A DNA stretch of 64,000 nucleotides from Nibrella saemangeumensis (GTDB lineage Bacteria > Bacteroidota > Bacteroidia > Cytophagales > Spirosomataceae), in contig NZ_BAABHD010000084.1 of assembly GCF_039541915.1 (NCBI RefSeq), positions 434,001 to 498,000 on the forward strand, given 5' to 3'. This document shows, piece by piece, positions 1 through 9,331 of this stretch. The position numbers and the translations under genes are program-made. The notes below the pieces were generated by a model. It made no database searches, was not told where the DNA came from, and worked only from the letters and a program-made list of their open reading frames with translations. Every line of letters starts with the position of its first letter. Positions within the stretch are counted from its first letter, which is position 1.

Positions 1-144
1 TTTCCTCAGCAACGTTATCAGTGGTGTGTTGAGTGCTGGTCATTGGCTGAGACAGGACTCTGGGCAACCTACATTTTGCTGACCGGCTGGGTCCTTTATT
101 TGAACAATAAAAGACAACAATTGCGGCTTAGCGAATCAGAATAA
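1..144 (+). CDS. 3' end of an unidentified membrane protein (partial)
   Basis: An open frame enters from the left edge and stops with TAA at 142-144, giving the last 47 residues of a protein. The visible part has a hydrophobic stretch (LWATYILLTGWVLYL) followed by a basic and polar tail (NNKRQQLRLSESE), as expected for a final transmembrane helix with a cytoplasmic end. The stop overlaps the 3' end of the convergent protease gene by 17 bp. The family cannot be told from so short a piece, and a chance open frame is not excluded. Confidence 0.45.
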   Translation, partial: FPQQRYQWCVECWSLAETGLWATYILLTGWVLYLNNKRQQLRLSESE

Positions 145-3100
145 GCTTGCCGGTTTGTTTGTTCTGCGCCCCTTCACCGAGCGGCAGGTCTGTTCCCTGA
201 TTGCTGATCGTTAGCCGGAAAAGATACATGCCGGGAGCCACACGGGCGCTATTCTCATCGGTCCCATCCCAGAACCATTCATTTAAACCAATACGGACTG
301 GTTTTTGAAACCGACGTATGGGACGACCATTTATGTCGGTAATCTGCCAGACGGCCTCATCCGGAGCCTGGGAGCCGGAAAGCTGAAAGGAAATCCTCAC
401 CCGATCGGTAAACGGATTCGGATAGGTGCTGATGGATTCTACCTGGGGAGCGCTATTAACCCTGAAGGTAACCTGATAGGGTGGCGCAACATTGCCGGCC
501 ATGTCCCGGCCTCTGGCAGTTAACTGGTAGCTCCCGTCCGCTAATCTGTCAGAAACATAAGTAAGGCTGAATTCATTCGTCGCTGCGTTTGCCTGCTGTT
601 TTACGTTTGGATTCAGCCAGTTAATACGTCGTGCCGGACATTTTTCGCACGGACCCTCCAGATAAAGATCAATACCACTGGTATCCTGACGAATCAGGTA
701 TTTGTTTTCATCGGTAAGTTTAAGGGCAATTAGGGGAGTAGCGGAAACCACATCGCCGTCTTTAATTCGGGCCTCATCAATGGACACCTCTAAAACGGGT
801 GCCCACTTATCCGGTACCACATAGAACGGCACATCAAACGTATTATTTAAATACGACTGTTCGGCCTGAAGCTGCGGGTTAACGGTTACCACAAGTTGAT
901 TCTGACCGGGTATCCCCCTGGTTTCTACAGGAATGCTCAGGTTCGTAGTTAAGCCAGGTTCCGGTGCCGGCATTCGCTTATCAACCGTTCCGGCTTGCGC
1001 TGAATTTTCGCTGTACAATGTATACCGAACCAATACCGAGTCGGTAAATGACCGGGCAGACAGGTTGGTAAAGTTGACCAGTAAGGTAGTTTTCTCGCCT
1101 TGCTGTAGGGTAGGGCCTATTGGTTTTGCAGCAAAAGCATACCCTTCAGGGACACCGATATAAGCTACCTGCCAGTCGCGAAAAACTGACTCCTGACTTT
1201 TCAGGCGTAGAAAAGGATACCGTTCGGATGAGATGGAACTGAGCGACGTAGACCGGTTGCCAGTACGCAGAAGTAGCGTTTCACGACCGGCTTTATCGAT
1301 GCCCCAGATCTCAACCGGGGCAGGTGAGGTTGATTGGCGGGTCCAGGTCAGGTGCTCCCAGGATTGGGCGGGTCCGATGGCTGGGGTTTCAGTGGCGGTT
1401 GGGGTCACCGTGTTTCTGGCAAACTGCTCCGGACGGCGTTGCCACCAGCCTTCCGGACCGTCTTGCATAATGGTAAAGGAACTTGTTACCCAGTCAGATT
1501 CTCTTTCTGTTGCCTGCCCGGCGCGTTTTACCCGCCAGAAATAGGTAGTATTTTGCGTTGGCAGTGTTGGTTTCCACTGGATAAGTGCGCCTGCCAGGAG
1601 TGTAGCCGATTGAACCGCCGAACTGGTAAACTGAGCCGTTGTATCCAGTTCAAGGATGTACTGTTGGATTTCGTCTCTGAACGTCTGGGCTACTAAGGTC
1701 AGCGAACGTGAGCCGTTGGCCGGGACCTTTAGCAAACTAAACGCTTCCGGCAACAGCGGAACGATGGCCGGACCTGGCAGATTGACCTCTACCCAGGCTT
1801 CATTGTTCCCGAACGTTTCTTCCGCAATAAGTTCATCCGGGTTAATGCGGGCCGTAAATCGGTTGATGCCAAAACTATTCCGGTCGTTGGGAATGGTTAT
1901 CAGAAAGGTGTCTTTAAACGCGACCGCTTCAGGAACGGTACTATTGTAAACACCAAGGGTTTGTCCATTACTTCCACTCCGGCGAATGCGTATGGTGAGC
2001 GGAGTCTTACGGTGTAAGCCAGCGTTTTGAACGATCAGTCTGACAGAAACCGAATCACTCAGGGTGTTCAGTGCCTTACCGTCAGCCGCCGTCACCTGAA
2101 TATCGCTGGTCTCCAACGCATAATCTGGTTTGCGGAGTGGAAACAACCGAACGGCAGGGTCACCTTGCAGCACCAACTGATGGGTGTTGGTTATATCGAG
2201 CGGGAAAGGTTGATTCGTTACGATCCGACGGTTCGTTTCCTGCTGTATAGTACCTATGGATTGGTGCATGAACAGGCTATCGGACAACACTTCGTAAAAA
2301 TGAGTGGTATAATTATTCAGGTAGTAAGGAAAACCTAAGTGACTCTGGGCAATTACGGCGACGGCTCCCCGGTTCGGGGTTAAAATCCAGTCGGCACCGA
2401 TGGTGGCTAGTCCGAAAAAGAAATTTCCGACCGCACAGCCGTTCATCAGCAGCATCGGATAGCGGCCTTTATTCCGGTAACCGAGCAGGTCGTTTGATAC
2501 CAACCCAATATCCAGATCGGTCACCCATAAGCTCGAATGGCCAAAGAACGTCATAAAGCCAACACCCTCGTTAACCGGAGCAGACAGGTTGACGTACTCG
2601 ACATCATCGTCGGATTTCTTCGATAACGTGCTTACCTGACTGCCCAACGCCGATTGTTCGACAATACGCTTGTATCCTTCTACATATCCACGAAACTGAA
2701 CCAGTTCTGAGGCCGATCGACCCCCACTCAAATGAAGAATACGCTTTCGCCAAAGTTGGTCTCCCGAAACAGATTCGTGCTCTTTTACTTTATTCAGGTA
2801 ACCAATAATCTCCGCCGGTGTGGCTGCGTTGACCCGGCCCGTCGGGATGGCTGGTAAATCTTCTGGCTGGTTGTTCAGACCGGCACTGAACAGGGCATCC
2901 GATGGCGGAAAACCGTAAGTGGGCACAAGATCAAGCAAGCTTTGCTGCCCGTTTTTCCGGACACCCGGCGCACTGCGCCCCCGGCCGAGCAGCAAAAGAT
3001 ACTGTACCGGCGCTTTCTGAAGCCGGTAATCCAAAAAGCGCCGGATGGCCAGCGGGTGCCGCTCCCCGTAGCTAAACTGGTTGAACAACTGCGCAACATC

Positions 3101-4423
3101 CACCGATAAGGTGTCAAACGAACCGCCATCCTGCGATGCTCTGTAAGAGGCATAGGCTTTTACGGCATCCGGTACATTACCGGCAGGTTTCATCAAACTG
3201 CTATGGGTAATAATCAGGTAGTTCGCCTTAGCCACATCCAGGGGCTGGAATCGAACGGGTTGAATAGCCGAAACCGCAGTGGGTTGGCTGAAGGCAATGA
3301 CGGTTCGGCCGGTTGCCGTATTTGGCACAAGCATTCGGGGGGCCGTGCCCTGGCGGTTACTGCTGAGACGGATGGGAGCGGAGGGATCGGTTATGTCTAA
3401 AAAGCTGGTGCCCGTTGCCGCATCTGTTAATTCCAGGAGCGATTTCCCGGCCGGATTAGGCGCTAGCTTAAATTGCCTGAAGGGTAGGCCGGCCATCAGG
3501 AGCCGTTGTGGATACCTGACAAGCAGGTACGATAAAGAATATTTATCGTCTGACGTACCTTGGGAGATGGTAGTCAGAATGAGTTGGCCGTTACTGGTTA
3601 TTCGGTCCCAACTGACCGGGTATTTAGCGGTTTTATTTTCGTACAGACTGAACGATGCCCGACCCAGGGTCTGACGGTTCGTAACTGAGCCAGCCAAAAG
3701 TTCAATGGTATGGAAGGAGTGCTCCCGGCCTGTCAGCAGCCACTCTGCCGTAGGGGATGGTCCACTTTGAACCACATTCGTCAATGTAAACGACTGCTCG
3801 GCAGGCTGTCCCTGCTTAAGAATTGGACCTGACCATCCTTCACCCGTTTCGTAATGGCAATATTCAATCTTGCTTAGGATGCCGTGCGGATAGCCTGTAT
3901 ACTCGTCCGTAAATACCCGCAATTCCTCGGCCCAGTGAAACGGCTCTGGTGTCAGGCCGGTAACGTCGGTATCGGTTGAGGTGGCCATGCGCTTGCCGGA
4001 CTTGCCGTCGAGTCGCCAGGTCAGAAAATAGGCGGTGGAGTCGGAGAAAAGGCTGTAGTATTTATGGGGCTGGGCGCTGGCGGGGCGGTAAAGCAGGGAG
4101 TCCTGGGTACCATCGTTACCCCGACCGTAGAATTCTATATAGTCTGAACTATCAAACTTTTTATTGGCTTCGCCCTGAACGTGAATGGCCTGCTCGACTC
4201 CCCGGTGAAAAAGCTGAATAGTGCTGGGGTCAATGGTATCCACAAGAAGTCCTGCGTTCTGAAGCTGGGCATATGTGATGCGGTAGAGGCCCGGTTGGGC
4301 AATGGGAATCTTATAGTAAGTCTGCTGGTAATTGATCCATTCATTGCCGAAGCGGACGGTTTGGGCCGGCAACCGCGTGACAAACAGAAGTAGACATACA
4401 AACAAGGTAACAAAACGCATCAT
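128..4423 (-). CDS. porU2: PorU-like C25 family cysteine peptidase (T9SS-associated, PorU2 type)
   Basis: Exported protein of about 1430 residues. The start chosen is the ATGATG at 4418-4423 because a clear signal peptide follows (MMRFVTLFVCLLLFVTRLPAQ); the longer open frame adds 33 unlikely residues. The N-terminal third resembles the beta-rich propeptide of PorU and gingipain-like proteins. The peptidase domain shows the family C25 dyad: His in FFGHSS (about residue 629) and Cys in LLMNGCAVGN (about 663). Beta-sandwich repeats follow. The C-terminus (TYPNPFTDRVRISFQL ... APGMYLFRLTI) is a FlgD-Ig/T9SS-type C-terminal domain. PorU proteins remove the C-terminal signal of type IX secretion cargo at the cell surface; that this paralogue does the same is inferred. 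It is monocistronic and divergent from padR. Confidence 0.8.
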   Translation of the reverse strand: MMRFVTLFVCLLLFVTRLPAQTVRFGNEWINYQQTYYKIPIAQPGLYRITYAQLQNAGLLVDTIDPSTIQLFHRGVEQAIHVQGEANKKFDSSDYIEFYGRGNDGTQDSLLYRPASAQPHKYYSLFSDSTAYFLTWRLDGKSGKRMATSTDTDVTGLTPEPFHWAEELRVFTDEYTGYPHGILSKIEYCHYETGEGWSGPILKQGQPAEQSFTLTNVVQSGPSPTAEWLLTGREHSFHTIELLAGSVTNRQTLGRASFSLYENKTAKYPVSWDRITSNGQLILTTISQGTSDDKYSLSYLLVRYPQRLLMAGLPFRQFKLAPNPAGKSLLELTDAATGTSFLDITDPSAPIRLSSNRQGTAPRMLVPNTATGRTVIAFSQPTAVSAIQPVRFQPLDVAKANYLIITHSSLMKPAGNVPDAVKAYASYRASQDGGSFDTLSVDVAQLFNQFSYGERHPLAIRRFLDYRLQKAPVQYLLLLGRGRSAPGVRKNGQQSLLDLVPTYGFPPSDALFSAGLNNQPEDLPAIPTGRVNAATPAEIIGYLNKVKEHESVSGDQLWRKRILHLSGGRSASELVQFRGYVEGYKRIVEQSALGSQVSTLSKKSDDDVEYVNLSAPVNEGVGFMTFFGHSSLWVTDLDIGLVSNDLLGYRNKGRYPMLLMNGCAVGNFFFGLATIGADWILTPNRGAVAVIAQSHLGFPYYLNNYTTHFYEVLSDSLFMHQSIGTIQQETNRRIVTNQPFPLDITNTHQLVLQGDPAVRLFPLRKPDYALETSDIQVTAADGKALNTLSDSVSVRLIVQNAGLHRKTPLTIRIRRSGSNGQTLGVYNSTVPEAVAFKDTFLITIPNDRNSFGINRFTARINPDELIAEETFGNNEAWVEVNLPGPAIVPLLPEAFSLLKVPANGSRSLTLVAQTFRDEIQQYILELDTTAQFTSSAVQSATLLAGALIQWKPTLPTQNTTYFWRVKRAGQATERESDWVTSSFTIMQDGPEGWWQRRPEQFARNTVTPTATETPAIGPAQSWEHLTWTRQSTSPAPVEIWGIDKAGRETLLLRTGNRSTSLSSISSERYPFLRLKSQESVFRDWQVAYIGVPEGYAFAAKPIGPTLQQGEKTTLLVNFTNLSARSFTDSVLVRYTLYSENSAQAGTVDKRMPAPEPGLTTNLSIPVETRGIPGQNQLVVTVNPQLQAEQSYLNNTFDVPFYVVPDKWAPVLEVSIDEARIKDGDVVSATPLIALKLTDENKYLIRQDTSGIDLYLEGPCEKCPARRINWLNPNVKQQANAATNEFSLTYVSDRLADGSYQLTARGRDMAGNVAPPYQVTFRVNSAPQVESISTYPNPFTDRVRISFQLSGSQAPDEAVWQITDINGRPIRRFQKPVRIGLNEWFWDGTDENSARVAPGMYLFRLTISNQGTDLPLGEGAQNKQTGKLILIR

Positions 4424-4446
4424 ATCCGGTAGGCAAAACAAGGCTT

Positions 4447-4454
4447 TAAAGTTA
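4447..4454 (-). promoter_or_regulatory. possible -7 element for the PorU-like gene
   Basis: On the minus strand this reads TAACTTTA, one base off the Bacteroidota TAnnTTTG element, about 24 bp upstream of the start codon. No good TTG lies 20 bp upstream, so support is weak. Confidence 0.3.
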
Positions 4455-4541
4455 CATATTTTTTCGCTTCCATCCGTGTAGCTGGGACCGACGTTCAACC
4501 CGGCTTTTATCCGCTGATCCATAAATGATAATCTTTTTTAT

Positions 4542-4580
4542 AAAGTACCTTGCATAACAAAGTACCTTACACTACCTTTG
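4542..4580 (+). promoter_or_regulatory. padR promoter with repeated operator
   Basis: A complete Bacteroidota-type promoter is visible: TTG at 4550-4552, 20 bp, then TACCTTTG at 4573-4580. Two exact copies of AAAGTACCTT (4542-4551 and 4559-4568), 17 bp apart, overlap the -33 element and the spacer. PadR regulators usually bind upstream of their own genes, so these copies are the likely autorepression operator (inference). Confidence 0.75.
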
Positions 4581-4613
4581 TTTCATCAATGGTACAAAAA
4601 GCACATACGCACC

Positions 4614-5042
4614 ATGAATATAGAAAACGCTCAGGTGCAGATGCGGAAAGGAATTCTGGAATTCTGCATACTGCACATTATCTCAAGAGGGGAAGTATAT
4701 GCCTCCGACATGCTGGACGAGCTCACCTCGGCCCGTATCATGGTCGTAGAAGGCACGCTGTACCCCCTGCTGACCCGGCTCAAAAACGCCGGACTGCTCG
4801 ATTACAAATGGGTAGAGTCTACGTCGGGGCCCCCGCGTAAATACTATATCCTAACGGACCTTGGCCGTACTTCGCTGAATGCGCTGGATGAAACCTGGAA
4901 AGAGTTGGCAGAATCTGTTAACTTGATCGTCGGTAAGACGAACCAGCATCGAAAGGTTGTTAACGAACACCACGAAGCGCTGGACGTTGATTCGCCAGGC
5001 AACCGGCCCAATCAGCCGGGATTATCCGCAACTGACCTGTAA
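4614..5042 (+). CDS. PadR family transcriptional regulator
   Basis: A 142-residue winged-helix repressor. Starting at ATG 4614 (MNIENAQVQMRKGILEFCIL) places it 33 bp after the -7 element; the longer frame uses TTG. The PadR core is clear: LEFCILHIISRGEVYASDML, then EGTLYPLLTRLKNAGLLDYKW, then the wing GPPRKYYILTDLGR. The tail after residue 105 is polar and likely disordered. It lies 50 bp upstream of a PspC/GIN membrane protein in the same direction. PadR-PspC-GIN groups are common in Bacteroidota, and the regulator probably controls this cluster and itself through the AAAGTACCTT repeats. Confidence 0.9.
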   Translation: MNIENAQVQMRKGILEFCILHIISRGEVYASDMLDELTSARIMVVEGTLYPLLTRLKNAGLLDYKWVESTSGPPRKYYILTDLGRTSLNALDETWKELAESVNLIVGKTNQHRKVVNEHHEALDVDSPGNRPNQPGLSATDL

Positions 5043-5092
5043 ACGACCTCTTAACCTACTCACATAGTCTATCTCATAAGGATTTTTCAACC

Positions 5093-7642
5093 ATGAAAAA
5101 GACAATCAGTATCAATATCAGCGGGGTCATCTTCCATATTGAAGAGGACGGCTACGATAAACTGAAAAGTTACCTGTCTTCGATTCAGCAATATTTCTCC
5201 GGCTACGAAGACAGTCAGGAAATAGTAACCGATATCGAGAACCGGATTGCCGAGAAACTGCTGGCCAAACTGAAGGCAGCCGAAAAACAGGCGATCTCCA
5301 TCGAAGATGTCAACGAACTCATCAGCGCCATGGGTACCGTAGCCGACTTCGAAGCGGTCGAAGAAGAAGAGGTACTGGTGGGAGGCAGCCGCCAGTATGC
5401 CGCCGATAACGGTTATACCACAACCGGTGGGCCACAACCCGGCGCATCGGGGCGTCAGTCGGCGGCCGGCATTGGTGCTTCGTCAACCACCACGGCTCCT
5501 CCGCGCAAGCTGTACCGCGACCTTAACCGGAAAACCATCGCCGGCGTCGCTTCGGGTATTGCCCACTATTTCAACATCGACCCGGTATGGGTGCGTTTGT
5601 TGTTCCTGACACTGGTGCTGGGCCTGCCGCCGTTCAGCGAAGCCGTTTTCAACAATGGGGGCGGGTTCTTCAGCGGTCTGGCCGGCTTTACCCTCCTGTT
5701 TTATATTGCCATGTGGATCGCCTTCCCCGGTTCCATGCAACTGGAGGAGGATAAGTCCATCAAAAAGTTTTACCGGAACCCCGACGATAAAGTGCTGGGC
5801 GGTGTTGCCTCTGGTCTGGCGGCCTACTTCGGTATTGATCCGGGCGTAGTCCGGCTGCTGTTCGTACTGGGTATTGTGTTCTTCGGGGTAGGGTTCCTGG
5901 CGTATATTATCCTCTGGATCATTTCGCCGGAGGCCCAGACCCTCACCGAGAAAATGGAGATGAAGGGGCAGCCGATTACGCTGACTAACATCGAGCATAA
6001 CATCAAGCGGAGTCTCAATATCAACGACAGTGCCGAGGAAAGTACCATTACCAAAGTATTGTTGTTCCCCTTCCGGTTCATTGCCGTTATTGTGAATGGC
6101 CTGGGTCGTGCTTTGGGCCCCTTTCTGGGTGGCTTGGTAGCAGTAATCCGGGTATTCGTCGGGGTTATTATGCTGGTTGTTGCCTTTGCCCTGATGGTGG
6201 CGGCTCTGGCCGTGGCAGGTGTCGGGCTGGGGATCAGCAGCGGAGCTACGTTCGGCGACAGTGATTTTCCGCTGCATCTGCTCCGGCAGGACATTGGTGC
6301 CCCGCTGATCATGGCCGGTTTTGTGGCGGTATTTCTGCCGTTCCTGGCGCTGGCGATACTCGGTGTCATGCTGATTACCCGACGGACCATGGTAAGCAGC
6401 CGTACCGCCCTGACGTTGCTGGGTGTCTGGCTGGTGAGCATAATCATCCTGTCGGCCACGGTTCCGAACGTGGTCGCCAACTTCCGGAGAACCTCCTCGG
6501 TAGAAGAAACGAAAACCTTAACGGTAGCGGGTACGCCTACGTTTGATCTGAACCGGATTGATGCCGATTACATGGACTCTCCCGGTATTCGTCTCGAAGG
6601 CTACGAAGGTGCCGATTACCGGCTGGTGCAGACGTTTAAGGCCAAAGGCCGCACCAGAGCCGAAGCTGAAGCCAACGCCCGTACCATCACGTATAACGTG
6701 ACCAGCCGCGATTCCGTCATCCGGTTCGACGATGGCCTCGAACTGGCCGCCAACGCCCGCTTCCGGGTTCAGGAACTGGACATGAACCTGTATATTCCGT
6801 ATGATAAACCGTTCCGTATGACGGAGAGCTTCGCCCGCTACATCCGTAACGAATTCGGCAACAGGGAGATGGAGCGTATGAACCAGACAGTATGGCAGTT
6901 CACCAGAGCCGAAGGACTGGTCAGCCTTAACTTCCCCCGGGAGCTGAACCGCGATAGAAACGGCGATTCAGACGATGACTTGGATAACCTGACGGATGAA
7001 GTCGAAAACATCCTGGACGAAGAGTTAGGTGACGATTTCTCTACCCAGGGCGAATATACCCGTCAGTTTGATGTGTCGTCATTCAAGAGTGTGAATGCAT
7101 CCGGGGCTTTTTCGATCCGGATCGTTAAAGGCGATACCTTCAAGGTGGTAGCCGACGGCCGGGAACGGGACATTAATGACCTGCGGGTAAAAGTCGACGG
7201 TGACCAGCTCGAGGTGTCGCTCGACCGGAGCGGCCTGTTCAACTGGAAAGATACCAAACGCATCGGCCTGACCGTCACGATGCCCGCCATTAGTGAATTG
7301 AAGCTTTCGGGAGCCTCCCGCTCCATGCTGGCCGGTTTTGGCCAGATGGACGATCTGACGATCGACCTGTCCGGTGCCTGCCGGTCGGTGGTTGATGGCG
7401 ATGTTCAGAAGCTGGCGGTTGATCTGTCGGGCGCATCGAAGGCCATCCTGAAAGGGCGGGCCGATGTGCTTGACGCTCAGATCGGCGGAGCCAGCAAGAT
7501 GGATGCCACCGGAATGGACGTTCGCCGGGCCACCGTAGAGGCCGGCGGAGCCAGTAGTGCCGATATGGGCCAGGTGGAGTCGCTGGAGTCCAAAACATCG
7601 GGAGCCAGCAAAATACGCCGGCGGGGAGGAGATGTGGAATAA
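5093..7642 (+). CDS. PspC domain protein with C-terminal GIN (DUF2807) domain
   Basis: An 849-residue membrane protein. Residues 1-95 form an acidic soluble region, and a Gly/Ser/Thr linker follows. Two PspC domains come in tandem: 138-212 (LYRDLNRKTIAGVASGIAHY) and 224-282 (KFYRNPDDKVLGGVASGLAAY), each carrying membrane helices. Further helices lie near 320-375, 400-430 and 440-460. The rest is probably periplasmic and ends in a GIN/DUF2807 domain (about 660-845) with repeated GAS turns (LSGASRS, LSGACRS, LSGASKA, IGGASKM, AGGASSA, TSGASKI) typical of a beta-solenoid. PspC is the membrane partner of the phage-shock response in enterobacteria; the role here is unknown but envelope stress is plausible. 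It sits between padR and a second GIN gene. Confidence 0.88.
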   Translation: MKKTISINISGVIFHIEEDGYDKLKSYLSSIQQYFSGYEDSQEIVTDIENRIAEKLLAKLKAAEKQAISIEDVNELISAMGTVADFEAVEEEEVLVGGSRQYAADNGYTTTGGPQPGASGRQSAAGIGASSTTTAPPRKLYRDLNRKTIAGVASGIAHYFNIDPVWVRLLFLTLVLGLPPFSEAVFNNGGGFFSGLAGFTLLFYIAMWIAFPGSMQLEEDKSIKKFYRNPDDKVLGGVASGLAAYFGIDPGVVRLLFVLGIVFFGVGFLAYIILWIISPEAQTLTEKMEMKGQPITLTNIEHNIKRSLNINDSAEESTITKVLLFPFRFIAVIVNGLGRALGPFLGGLVAVIRVFVGVIMLVVAFALMVAALAVAGVGLGISSGATFGDSDFPLHLLRQDIGAPLIMAGFVAVFLPFLALAILGVMLITRRTMVSSRTALTLLGVWLVSIIILSATVPNVVANFRRTSSVEETKTLTVAGTPTFDLNRIDADYMDSPGIRLEGYEGADYRLVQTFKAKGRTRAEAEANARTITYNVTSRDSVIRFDDGLELAANARFRVQELDMNLYIPYDKPFRMTESFARYIRNEFGNREMERMNQTVWQFTRAEGLVSLNFPRELNRDRNGDSDDDLDNLTDEVENILDEELGDDFSTQGEYTRQFDVSSFKSVNASGAFSIRIVKGDTFKVVADGRERDINDLRVKVDGDQLEVSLDRSGLFNWKDTKRIGLTVTMPAISELKLSGASRSMLAGFGQMDDLTIDLSGACRSVVDGDVQKLAVDLSGASKAILKGRADVLDAQIGGASKMDATGMDVRRATVEAGGASSADMGQVESLESKTSGASKIRRRGGDVE

Positions 7643-7713
7643 AACATGGGAGGCTATTGCAACTATCCGAATCGTTTTCCCATCTTTATCCAAACAATCC
7701 ATTATACGCTATC

Positions 7714-8451
7714 ATGAGTAAATACACGATTGGCAACCGTTCCCTTTGGATAGTGGGAGCGTTGCTTACTGTTTTTTCGTTGTTGTCGTTTACCGCCCGC
7801 CATACCCTGGTTGCCACGCTTCAGGACGAAACCCGTACGTTTTCGGTGCGTGATTTTGACCGGCTGGATGTGGGTAGCGCCATGGAAATAACGGTTCGTC
7901 AGGGCAGCACCTTCAGCGTAACGGCCAGCGGTCGCAAGAGCGATCTGGATGACCTGGAGGCATCGGTTACCGGTGGTAAATTACGCGTCCGGTACCGCGA
8001 CAGCCGCTGGAATTCCAATCGCAAGCGCGTAAAGCTGGACATTGCCATGCCGCAGCTGCGCGGAGCCGACTTCTCGGGCGCATCCCGCTCTACGGTAACT
8101 GGTTTCCGAAATCAGGGCACGTTTGATCTGGAAGTCTCCGGAGCCTCAACCTCCACCGTCGAAGTGGATGCGACGCGCCTTAACCTGGATCTGTCGGGTG
8201 CTTCCAACCTTACCCTGACCGGTAAGGCCGAAACCCTGGCCGGTGAAGTTTCCGGCGCATCATCGCTGAAATCCTTTGACATGAGTCTGAAAGACGCCAG
8301 CCTGGAATTATCAGGTGCCAGCTCGGCACGGGTAAACGTAACCGGGAAACTGAACGTCGACGCCAGCGGGGCCAGCAGTGTCCGCTACCGGGGGGCTGCT
8401 GCCGTCCGCTCCAATACCTCCGGGGCCAGTTCGGTCCGTTCCGAAGGCTAA
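7714..8451 (+). CDS. GIN domain (DUF2807) exported protein
   Basis: A 245-residue protein from ATG 7714; the 19 residues upstream in frame look non-coding. An N-terminal hydrophobic segment (LWIVGALLTVFSLLSF) acts as signal or anchor. The rest is a GIN/head domain of about 200 residues with seven GAS turns (FSGASRS, VSGASTS, LSGASNL, VSGASSL, LSGASSA, ASGASSV, TSGASSV). It is a clear paralogue of the last 190 residues of the upstream PspC protein, so a duplication of that domain is likely. It lies 71 bp downstream in the same direction and is followed by a strong terminator, so the padR-pspC-GIN group ends here. The function of GIN domains is not known; surface or periplasmic binding is a guess. 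Confidence 0.85.
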   Translation: MSKYTIGNRSLWIVGALLTVFSLLSFTARHTLVATLQDETRTFSVRDFDRLDVGSAMEITVRQGSTFSVTASGRKSDLDDLEASVTGGKLRVRYRDSRWNSNRKRVKLDIAMPQLRGADFSGASRSTVTGFRNQGTFDLEVSGASTSTVEVDATRLNLDLSGASNLTLTGKAETLAGEVSGASSLKSFDMSLKDASLELSGASSARVNVTGKLNVDASGASSVRYRGAAAVRSNTSGASSVRSEG

Positions 8452-8478
8452 CGCCTTTATTAGGAAAGCGCTTGACAG

Positions 8479-8512
8479 GAAGCAGCCTATCCGGGCTGCT
8501 TCTTTTCTTTTG
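8479..8512 (+). terminator. intrinsic terminator of the padR-PspC-GIN cluster
   Basis: A 9-bp perfect stem (GAAGCAGCC / GGCTGCTTC) with a 6-nt loop is followed directly by TTTTCTTTTG. Confidence 0.85.
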
Positions 8513-8553
8513 TAAGGAATTTCGGCCGGAAAAAAAGGTTAGGGCAGCCAGTT

Positions 8554-8610
8554 CTAATTTTTTTCTAATACGCATCTTTTATATTTCCTTCAGCCGATAC
8601 TTTATCTTTG
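8554..8610 (+). promoter_or_regulatory. promoter of the OmpR-type regulator with CTAA direct repeats
   Basis: CTAA occurs at 8554 and 8565, exactly 11 bp apart, inside TTCTAATTTTTTTCTAA. The -7 element TATCTTTG lies at 8603-8610, 35 bp after the second copy. Eleven-bp direct repeats are the usual layout for OmpR/PhoB-type DNA-binding domains, so autoregulation by the downstream gene product is likely. The same sequence recurs at 10738-10763. Confidence 0.6.
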
Positions 8611-8633
8611 GCTGGCCCCAAGCGGTTTTGGTG

Positions 8634-9326
8634 ATGAACACGAAGAAAATTCTGATTATTGAAGACGACCGGCGGATTGCCCAGAACATTAGCCGGGGCT
8701 TGCAGCAGGAAGGGTACGAAACAGAAATTGCCTACGAGGGGTACAATGGCCGTAATCTGGCCCTGAGTCAGGAGTTTGATCTGGTCATTCTCGATATCAG
8801 CCTGCCCGGTCTGAATGGTTACGAAATTTGCCGTAATCTTCGCGAGCAGAAACCGTATCTGCCGGTCATCATGCTGACCGCCCTTGGCGAGATGGAAGAT
8901 AAGGTAGAAGGGTTCCGGCTCGGGGCCGACGATTACCTGGTAAAACCCTTTGATTTTCGGGAACTGACCGCCCGCATCAACGCCTGTCTGCGCCGGTCGG
9001 AGATGCTGAACATCCATAAACACGAGGAAGTGCTGCAGGTTGCCGATCTGATCGTTAACGTAACGACTAAAACTGTTCAGCGTGGCACCAAATTTATTGA
9101 GCTGACGGCGCGGGAGTTTGCCCTGCTGGAATACCTGGTACGGAACAAAGGCCGGGTTGTTTCTAAAACTGATCTGGGCGAACAAGTCTGGAACCTGAAC
9201 TTCGACCCCGGCACCAACGTGGTGGAAGTGTATATCAACTACCTCCGGAAGAAAATCGATAAAGACTTTGAGCCAAAGTTGATTCATACCCGGTCGGGCA
9301 TGGGCTATGTGCTTAAAGAAGACTAA
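8634..9326 (+). CDS. OmpR/PhoB family response regulator
   Basis: A 230-residue two-component regulator; ATG 8634 fits the receiver start MNTKKILIIEDD. The receiver domain (1-115) has the acidic pair D11/D12, phospho-acceptor D54 in LVILDISLPG, Thr in VIMLTA and Lys in YLVKPF. The C-terminal winged helix (about 135-228) shows ELTAREFALLEYLVRNKGRV and the conserved end IHTRSGMGYVLK. It is followed after 5 bp by its sensor kinase, so the two are an operon. The pair resembles CusRS/ArlRS-like systems, but the signal cannot be read from sequence. Confidence 0.93.
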   Translation: MNTKKILIIEDDRRIAQNISRGLQQEGYETEIAYEGYNGRNLALSQEFDLVILDISLPGLNGYEICRNLREQKPYLPVIMLTALGEMEDKVEGFRLGADDYLVKPFDFRELTARINACLRRSEMLNIHKHEEVLQVADLIVNVTTKTVQRGTKFIELTAREFALLEYLVRNKGRVVSKTDLGEQVWNLNFDPGTNVVEVYINYLRKKIDKDFEPKLIHTRSGMGYVLKED

Positions 9327-9331
9327 CAGCC

